NCBI GenBank assembly: GCA_002308255.1
Contig: DBVZ01000077.1
Coordinates: forward strand, 1,105 to 12,437
DNA length: 11,333 nucleotides
Direction: 5' to 3'
From: Lachnospiraceae bacterium UBA1251
Lineage (GTDB): Bacteria > Bacillota > Clostridia > Lachnospirales > Lachnospiraceae
The stretch's first letter is position 1. Each line of letters starts with the position of its first letter. The notes beneath the pieces were generated by a model. It had not been told where the DNA came from and made no database searches. It saw only the letters and a list, made by a program, of their open reading frames with translations. Both the position numbers and the translations under genes were made by a program. Of the stretch, positions 6,505 to 11,333 are shown piece after piece.

Positions 6505-7959
6505 ATGAAACAGGAAGATCTGCATTTTCAGACAATTGTATTATGGTTCCTTGACCTGATCGCTGTCACGCTGGCATGTATTCTGGCAGTGAGACTGTTT
6601 CACATGGTTCCGGATACCAAGGCATACGCAGAATGGGAGAGGACGCTCGTTTACGCGTCCTGCCTGTTCTATTCCGCGGCGTTTTTCTGGAATATCAATA
6701 CGGCCCTGCCGTCCGATGAATCCATGAAATACGGCGTCAGGAATATTCTTTGGAAGCAGATCTTTCTCCTGATTTCTTTGTTTTTCTTTGTTTTGTTTAC
6801 GGGTGAATCTCCGAAAAGGTCGCTGCTTGCTCTTTTCATCGCCGCCTTTTCCTTTGTGCTGATCCTTTTTATTCGTCTTCTTTACAAGCAGATCATCATC
6901 CGTATTTACCGGAGCAGGGGCTTCGGGACCCTTACCGTGCTCGTTACGGAAAGAAGACATCTTTCCGCCTCCCTCGAAACCTTTTCTTCAATCGATGCTT
7001 TTCAGATGCATCTGGCCGGCATTCTGATAACGGATCCGGCGGATACGGATGCGGAAAAATGGAAGGACGGCATTCCCGTCCCCGGCTTTAAGCCTGTTCC
7101 GCTCATTCAGCCAGACGATCTGGAAGACTTTGTCCGAACGGAACCGGTGGGTTATGTCATTTTCGACATCTCCCGCACCCAGATGAAAAAGATGAAGCCG
7201 GAGATCGATCTGATACGGGAAGACGGGATCGGGGTGATCCTCCGTGCACAGCAGGAAGCATCCGACGCGCTGGACACAGGAGGACGTTACGGAAAAGTCA
7301 ACCGGAAGAATTTCCTTTTCCTGAACTCGCTGCGGCAGCGTGAAAGAACGCAGTTTATCAAAAGGATCATCGACATTGTGATCGGTCTTGCGGGTTCCGT
7401 GATCGCGGGCATCGTTTCCGCTCTCATCGCTCCGTTCATCAAATTCGGATCCAAAGGTCCCCTGTATGAAAGAGTCGTATGCATCGGCAGGGACGGCGTT
7501 CACTTTACCAGACTCACTTTCCGGACGGATTATACCGGCCCCGAGCTTAAGAAAACGCTTCTTTCGAAAAGGAACAGTGCTTTCGGCGGAGAAGAGGCGG
7601 AGGATACGGAGCCGTCAAAAACACGCGTCGGCAAGATCATCGGGACTCTGCGTCTGACAGGACTTCCGAAATTCTTTTCGATCCTGAAAGGTGATATGAG
7701 TGTCGTCGGCGTCAACACCATTACCGAAGAAGAATACAAAGGACGTGAACACAGCTATCGGAAATGCCTCTGGTGCAAGCCGGGGCTAATCTGTCCCCCG
7801 GGTTCCGTGCCGGTTTCCGAAAGTCCTTTCTCGGACGGCTCATCCATTGAACCGGATATACTTTATGCGCAGAACTGGTCTTTGTGGCTCGATCTCGTGA
7901 CAATTGTCGACAATCTTCGCAACCGATATGAAAAATCTCAAAAACGATCCGTGGAATAA
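6505..7959 (+). CDS. Sugar-transferase-like membrane protein lacking the usual catalytic motifs
   Basis: The protein has 484 residues; ATG 6505 follows GGGG at 6492-6495. The layout is that of WcaJ-type polyprenyl-phosphate sugar-1-phosphate transferases: four N-terminal membrane segments (about 9-33, 47-64, 83-99, 105-127), a central soluble region (about 140-275), a hydrophobic segment starting KRIIDIVIGLAG (287-312) and a C-terminal transferase domain. Family landmarks remain: IKFGSKGPLYERV, IGRDG, FRT, TRVGKIIGTLR and ILKGDMSVVG. Key motifs are changed. The LDELPQ motif with the Asp-Glu catalytic pair reads LTGLPK (T385, G386), the Ser-Pro break of the membrane hairpin is G302-I303, and GPRP is GVNT (402-405). 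The end of the gene overlaps the YfhO gene by 32 bases. Membership of the family is clear; whether it is an active enzyme is doubtful. Confidence 0.85.
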   Translation: MKQEDLHFQTIVLWFLDLIAVTLACILAVRLFHMVPDTKAYAEWERTLVYASCLFYSAAFFWNINTALPSDESMKYGVRNILWKQIFLLISLFFFVLFTGESPKRSLLALFIAAFSFVLILFIRLLYKQIIIRIYRSRGFGTLTVLVTERRHLSASLETFSSIDAFQMHLAGILITDPADTDAEKWKDGIPVPGFKPVPLIQPDDLEDFVRTEPVGYVIFDISRTQMKKMKPEIDLIREDGIGVILRAQQEASDALDTGGRYGKVNRKNFLFLNSLRQRERTQFIKRIIDIVIGLAGSVIAGIVSALIAPFIKFGSKGPLYERVVCIGRDGVHFTRLTFRTDYTGPELKKTLLSKRNSAFGGEEAEDTEPSKTRVGKIIGTLRLTGLPKFFSILKGDMSVVGVNTITEEEYKGREHSYRKCLWCKPGLICPPGSVPVSESPFSDGSSIEPDILYAQNWSLWLDLVTIVDNLRNRYEKSQKRSVE

Positions 7960-10414
7960 AAAAAGCTGTGCATACGCTTTTCTTGTCAATTTATTGATCG
8001 CTGCGGCCGCATTTGCCTGGACGATTCTCGGACAGGGCGGCCTTTTTTCTCTGGCAGGAGATTTCAATTCCCAGCAGATCCCCTTTGTCATGCATGCTTC
8101 CGACATGCTGCATGAGGGAGGCTTCTGGGGATTTGATTATGCTGTTGATCTCGGTTCCGGATTTGTCGGTTCCATGGCTTTTTATCTTCTCGGAACGCCC
8201 GGCTTCTGGATCGCACAGCTGTTTCCGTCCCGGTATTACATGTATATCGTCGGCTGGCTGTACGTCCTGAAATATGCAGCCGCCGGACTCACGTCCTATA
8301 TCTATATCAGCCGTTTCGTAAAAAAACCGCAGTCCGCTCTCGCGGGTTCTGTGCTCTATGCTTTTTCGGGTTTCATGAACGAAAACCTGCTGTTTTATCA
8401 TTTTCATGACGTCGTCATGCTTTTCCCGCTCCTTTTGATCACACTGGACGATCTCGTGGAGAAGAAAAGAAGAGGACCGTTTATATTTGCAGTCTGCATC
8501 AATGCGCTCGTAAATTATTATTTCCTTGTCGGCGAAGTTATTTTCCTTGTTCTTTACTATCTGATCCGCTGGTTTATTCCTGCCTTCAAGCAATACGGAA
8601 AGACGCTCTGGAACGTTCTCTTCGAGGGGATTCTCGGCGGCGTTATGAGCATGATCCTTCTTTGGCCGGCGTTTCTTTTCGTGATTCAGAACCCGCGCGT
8701 AAAGAATGACTACACGGGCTCCAACTCGCTTGTATACAACGCGCAGCGCTACCTGTTCATCCTGAAGGGACTTCTTTTCCCGGCGGAAGTCATGTCGGAC
8801 CATACGGCCGTCATAGAAAGGAATTTCTCCTCCTGCGCCGCTTATCTGCCTTTGACGGGAATTCTTCTCGTAATCGCGTATTTTATATATAAAAAGAAAG
8901 ACTGGCTTACAGGAGTGCTCCGGGTAAGCCTTGTTATTGCATGCGTTCCGATCCTGAACGCGGCGTTTTCCGCATTCGCGGGTCTTTACTGCCGCTGGTA
9001 CTATATGCCGATCCTACTGATGTCTGCCGCTTCTGCCGTTATGCTGGATGAAGTGTTCGAAGAAGAACCGGATCCCGAAGCCATCCGTTCTGTCCGGAAA
9101 GCTTTTTTCATCACGCTGGGGATGATTCTGTTCTTTGTGGGATTTCTTACCCTTGTAAAGTGGAGTGAAAATGAACCGTCCCTGATCTACCGGCCAGTCC
9201 TGTTCGGCGTTTTCTCCGGCACTGCGCTTTTGGGCGCTTTTCTGACAATGTACCTCATCTGCATGAACCGAAGGCACGGATTTGCGGCTTTCCGTGTGAT
9301 CCTTATCATATTCGCGGTTCTTACGACTGCGGGAAATGTTCTGTCTTATCAGTGTGAACACGGAAAATTTTCGAATGATCTGTACGACGAGATCGTCACA
9401 TCGGAGGGATTTGTGACCGATCCTGCCTACCGGATCGCCTCCAATGACAATCAGATCACGCTTTCCCACGGCTACGCCGCTGCCGGTAATTTCTGCAGCA
9501 CGGTCTCAGGGTCCATTTTCCGGTTCTACGAAGCGATCGGCCTCCGCAGAGATGTCAAAAGTCCGGATCCCCCGGACGGACTCCATACGCTTGTTTCCGC
9601 AAAATACCGCATCGAGACGGAAGAGACCGAAGACCGGAAGAAAGCAGCCGTGTCCGAAGAGGCTGCTTCCTCAGCCCGGACGGATTTTCCGTATACGGAT
9701 GAGGAGGGCAGAACGGTCGCCGGTGTATTCGAGGGACGTTTTCATACCTATACCGAATACGAGACGGAAAATATTCCGCCGATCGGATTCACATATGATT
9801 CTTATATGACCCGCTCGGAATTTGACCGTCTGTCGGAAGAGGAGAAGATCCCTTATATGCTGCGGACACTCGTCGTCCGGGACGAGGATGAGGAGAAAGC
9901 GGCACGTTATCTGTCACATTTCCTGAAATCTTCCGAGACGCCTTTGTCCCGAAAGGATATTTCCTATCTGGGTATGATCCGCTCTCTGGAAGCATCCGAG
10001 AATTTTGAAAAGACGCCTTATTATTTCAGAAGCATAATTACTTCTGACGCTCCCAAATACGCTTTTTTCAGTATTCCCAATGACGACGGATGGACCGCGA
10101 AAGTAAACGGTAAGGAAGCGGAAATACTTGAGATCAACGGATTTATGGCTGTGCCGGTCGAAGAAGGCAGAAATGAGATCCGATTTGACTATGAAACACC
10201 GGGCAAAAAAACGGGAATACTTGCTTCTTTTGCAGCACTCCTGATTTCTTTGCTCTATATCCTGGGAGACACCGCCGTCCGTCTCATGAAAAAAACCGGT
10301 AAGAAAACGGACCGTGTTCCTGCGGCTTCTGAAGGGACAGAAGAACAGGAAATCTGCAGGTCATCGGAATTCACGGAGACGGCGGAAGAAGAAAGCGAAG
10401 ATACGAAGGCATAA
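7928..10414 (+). CDS. YfhO-family membrane protein, putative GT-C glycosyltransferase
   Basis: The 828-residue protein has a large membrane region (about 14-475, roughly a dozen hydrophobic segments) and a C-terminal extracytoplasmic domain (about 480-758). One last membrane helix (about 763-780) and a Glu/Thr-rich tail follow. The first outer loop has SLAGDFNSQQIPF with Asp45, the acidic residue expected in GT-C enzymes, and YAFSGFM is typical of YfhO. The C-terminal domain ends with NDDGWTAKVNGKEAEI, a common YfhO ending. In Bacillus and Listeria, YfhO-type proteins transfer sugars from undecaprenyl phosphate to wall or lipoteichoic acids; the acceptor here is unknown. ATG 7928 was chosen although no clear ribosome site is visible, so it may be translated by coupling; a TTG at 7904 is the other option. 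The gene ends the operon and converges on rpmB. Confidence 0.86.
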   Translation: MKNLKNDPWNKKSCAYAFLVNLLIAAAAFAWTILGQGGLFSLAGDFNSQQIPFVMHASDMLHEGGFWGFDYAVDLGSGFVGSMAFYLLGTPGFWIAQLFPSRYYMYIVGWLYVLKYAAAGLTSYIYISRFVKKPQSALAGSVLYAFSGFMNENLLFYHFHDVVMLFPLLLITLDDLVEKKRRGPFIFAVCINALVNYYFLVGEVIFLVLYYLIRWFIPAFKQYGKTLWNVLFEGILGGVMSMILLWPAFLFVIQNPRVKNDYTGSNSLVYNAQRYLFILKGLLFPAEVMSDHTAVIERNFSSCAAYLPLTGILLVIAYFIYKKKDWLTGVLRVSLVIACVPILNAAFSAFAGLYCRWYYMPILLMSAASAVMLDEVFEEEPDPEAIRSVRKAFFITLGMILFFVGFLTLVKWSENEPSLIYRPVLFGVFSGTALLGAFLTMYLICMNRRHGFAAFRVILIIFAVLTTAGNVLSYQCEHGKFSNDLYDEIVTSEGFVTDPAYRIASNDNQITLSHGYAAAGNFCSTVSGSIFRFYEAIGLRRDVKSPDPPDGLHTLVSAKYRIETEETEDRKKAAVSEEAASSARTDFPYTDEEGRTVAGVFEGRFHTYTEYETENIPPIGFTYDSYMTRSEFDRLSEEEKIPYMLRTLVVRDEDEEKAARYLSHFLKSSETPLSRKDISYLGMIRSLEASENFEKTPYYFRSIITSDAPKYAFFSIPNDDGWTAKVNGKEAEILEINGFMAVPVEEGRNEIRFDYETPGKKTGILASFAALLISLLYILGDTAVRLMKKTGKKTDRVPAASEGTEEQEICRSSEFTETAEEESEDTKA

Positions 10415-10440
10415 AAAAAGCTCCTGCATGAAGCAGGAGC
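10413..10440 (-). terminator. Intrinsic terminator of rpmB (minus strand)
   Basis: On the minus strand GCTCCTGC (10440-10433) pairs with GCAGGAGC (10427-10420) around a 5-base loop and is followed by seven T (10419-10413). This is a good rho-independent terminator 29 bases after the rpmB stop. The T run is the complement of bases that include the last two bases of the yfhO stop codon. On the plus strand the hairpin is followed by GGTGGAAATA, so it should not end the yfhO transcript efficiently. Confidence 0.88.
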
Positions 10441-10469
10441 GGTGGAAATATCTGCGTTCTCACGAATTG

Positions 10470-10655
10470 TCAAGCACGTTCTACCGCACCGGAGCGCAGG
10501 CAGGAAGTGCAAACGTATGCGTGCTGCGGTACGCCGTCAACTTTGACTTTGACGCGTTTGATGTTGGACTTCCACATTCTGTTGGTCTTTTTATGTGAAT
10601 GACTGACATTGCAACCGAAATGAGCGCCTTTTCCACACACTGCACATTTTGCCAT
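10470..10655 (-). CDS. rpmB: 50S ribosomal protein L28, zinc-binding form
   Basis: The protein has 61 residues and begins MAKCAVCGKGAHFGCNVSHS, characteristic of L28 of the large ribosomal subunit. Two CxxC pairs (C4/C7 and C49/C52) make this the zinc-binding C+ form. ATG at 10655-10653 has a near-perfect AGGAGG (10670-10665) ten bases upstream. The frame remains open further upstream, but those codons lie in the leader and promoter and match nothing. The gene stands alone with its own promoter and terminator, divergent from the Asp23/fakA genes, an order also known from other Firmicutes such as Bacillus subtilis. Many genomes carry a second, zinc-free L28 copy expressed under zinc limitation; none is visible here. 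Confidence 0.97.
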   Translation of the reverse strand: MAKCAVCGKGAHFGCNVSHSHKKTNRMWKSNIKRVKVKVDGVPQHAYVCTSCLRSGAVERA

Positions 10656-10717
10656 GTTCAAGCACCTCCTTACAAAATTCTCATTTGAGCAGACCCTACG
10701 AATCTGCAACATTGGAA

Positions 10718-10746
10718 ATTTTAACAGAAAAGAATCGAATATGCAA
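10718..10746 (-). promoter_or_regulatory. Promoter of rpmB (minus strand)
   Basis: Reading the minus strand, TTGCAT (10746-10741) and TAAAAT (10723-10718) are separated by 17 bases, with TGT just before the -10 giving an extended element. The predicted start near 10711 leaves a leader of about 55 bases. It can form small hairpins, for example GCAGA with TCTGC and the palindrome CTCATTTGAG (10680-10689); I see no recognised ribosomal-protein leader in it. Confidence 0.75.
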
Positions 10747-10770
10747 GCAAAAAAGATAAACAATTTCATA

Positions 10771-10799
10771 TTTTATTTTATGTCCTAATTCGATATAAT
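10771..10799 (+). promoter_or_regulatory. Promoter of the Asp23-family / fakA genes
   Basis: A consensus TATAAT at 10794-10799 lies 35 bases upstream of the start codon in an AT-rich stretch. At 17-base spacing the -35 position (10771-10776) reads TTTTAT, a poor match, so the -35 is uncertain. The divergent rpmB promoter lies about 25 bases away, so a regulator bound here could affect both. Confidence 0.6.
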
Positions 10800-10834
10800 C
10801 TAACTGATCATTTTTTGAAAGGAAGGGTCAATTT

Positions 10835-11191
10835 ATGGATGGACGCGTTAATTCAGATCTCGGCGAGATCGTGATCGATCCGGATGTGATCGCTATTTAT
10901 GCGGGTTCCGTAGCAGTAGAATGCTTCGGTATCATCGGCATGGCTGCCATCAGTGTCAAGGACGGCATTGTAAAGCTGCTCAAAAGAAGTTCCCTGAAAC
11001 ACGGCATAGGCGTAAAGATCCAGGATAATGAGATCTATCTTACATTCCACGTTATCGTGGCTTACGGCGTCAGTATTCTGACGATCGCCGACAATCTATT
11101 TGAAAACGTAAAATACAAAGTGGAACAGTTTACCGGGCTGAAAGTAGCCAATATCAACCTTCTTGTCGAAGGCGTCCGGGAAATCGACTGA
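10835..11191 (+). CDS. Asp23/Gls24 family protein (YloU-like)
   Basis: The 118-residue protein begins MDGRVNSDLGEIVIDPDVIA and carries the family pattern: an alternating hydrophobic N-terminal strand, then AVECFGIIGMAA, a central strand pair around IYLTFHVIVAYGVSI, and a C-terminal helix ending VANINLLVEGV. ATG 10835 follows AAAGGAAGGG at 10818-10827. Members are small cytoplasmic or membrane-associated proteins linked to envelope stress, as shown for Asp23 of Staphylococcus aureus. The version next to fakA and rpmB is the YloU type of Bacillus subtilis, whose exact role is not known. It is 14 bases upstream of fakA and surely co-transcribed with it, which suggests a link with fatty-acid or membrane lipid metabolism. 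Confidence 0.92.
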   Translation: MDGRVNSDLGEIVIDPDVIAIYAGSVAVECFGIIGMAAISVKDGIVKLLKRSSLKHGIGVKIQDNEIYLTFHVIVAYGVSILTIADNLFENVKYKVEQFTGLKVANINLLVEGVREID

Positions 11192-11205
11192 AGGAGGATA
11201 CCAAG

Positions 11206-11333
11206 GTGGCACAGCAATCAATTGATGCCGTTCTGCTTAAAGATATGTTTACGGCAGGCGCTCATTATCTTTCTGCAGAAAAGGAACACATCAACGAACT
11301 GAATGTATTTCCGGTTCCGGACGGCGATACCGG
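11206..11333 (+). CDS. fakA: Fatty acid kinase FakA / DAK2-domain protein, N-terminal part (runs off window)
   Basis: GTG 11206 is preceded by AAGGAGG at 11191-11197, eight bases upstream, and the frame is open to the window end (42 complete codons). The sequence has the start of a DhaL/DAK2 kinase domain: a helix with LKDMFTAGAHYL followed by NELNVFPVPDGDTG, in which Asp39 and Asp41 are the Mg-ATP-binding aspartates. FakA phosphorylates fatty acids presented by a FakB protein, feeding host- or medium-derived fatty acids into phospholipid synthesis. The full protein is normally about 550 residues. The neighbouring Asp23-family gene is the usual partner in Firmicutes and supports FakA/YloV over a dihydroxyacetone kinase subunit. 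Confidence 0.9.
   Translation, partial: MAQQSIDAVLLKDMFTAGAHYLSAEKEHINELNVFPVPDGDT

Noticed and set aside
7991..8803. Minus-strand open frame of 270 codons opposite the YfhO gene
   Set aside because: Charged, domain-free translation inside a clear membrane-protein gene; a shadow frame.
10656..10769. N-terminal extension of L28
   Set aside because: The extra codons lie over the rpmB promoter and ribosome site; L28 begins MAKC at 10655.

Overview
The window looks like an ordinary chromosomal segment of a Gram-positive anaerobe of the Clostridia, most likely Lachnospiraceae-like. This is inferred from a pyruvate,phosphate dikinase, a divergent LigA of a type I associate with Lachnospiraceae, single-span proteins with zinc-ribbon, YARHG or SH3 domains, strong Shine-Dalgarno sites, and a Firmicutes-type rpmB / Asp23 / fakA locus. 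No insertion sequence, phage gene, CRISPR array or plasmid function was seen. G+C looks close to half by eye.

Layout. (1) 1-495 is the C-terminal end of ppdK, followed by a strong stem-loop. (2) 587-773 is a small tRNA-Arg(CCG) unit with an extended -10 promoter, a terminator-like hairpin directly after the promoter, the tRNA, and a terminator that shares bases with its acceptor stem. (3) 864-1772 encodes a membrane-anchored SH3-domain protein with its own terminator. (4) 1837-10414 is one tightly packed plus-strand cluster: an RluF-like pseudouridine synthase, LigA, MetA, a zinc-ribbon/YARHG membrane protein, a sugar-transferase-like membrane protein and a large YfhO-family membrane protein. 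Spacings run from -32 to +14 bases, so a single operon is likely. (5) Convergent to it is rpmB (ribosomal protein L28, minus strand), whose terminator U-tract overlaps the yfhO stop codon. (6) Divergent from rpmB is an Asp23/Gls24-family gene followed by the start of fakA/yloV.

How the genes fit together. The first half of the operon is housekeeping: rRNA modification, DNA joining and the first committed step of methionine synthesis. The second half is envelope-related. The sugar-transferase-like protein and the YfhO protein overlap by 32 bases and probably act together on a cell-surface glycan or polymer. The sugar transferase lacks both the catalytic Asp-Glu pair and the Ser-Pro helix break of its family, so it may be a non-catalytic partner; this is the most unusual observation here. 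Other points worth checking are the LigA, which departs from the usual NAD+-binding residues in domain Ia, and MetA, whose Glu111 predicts acetyl-CoA rather than succinyl-CoA as acyl donor.
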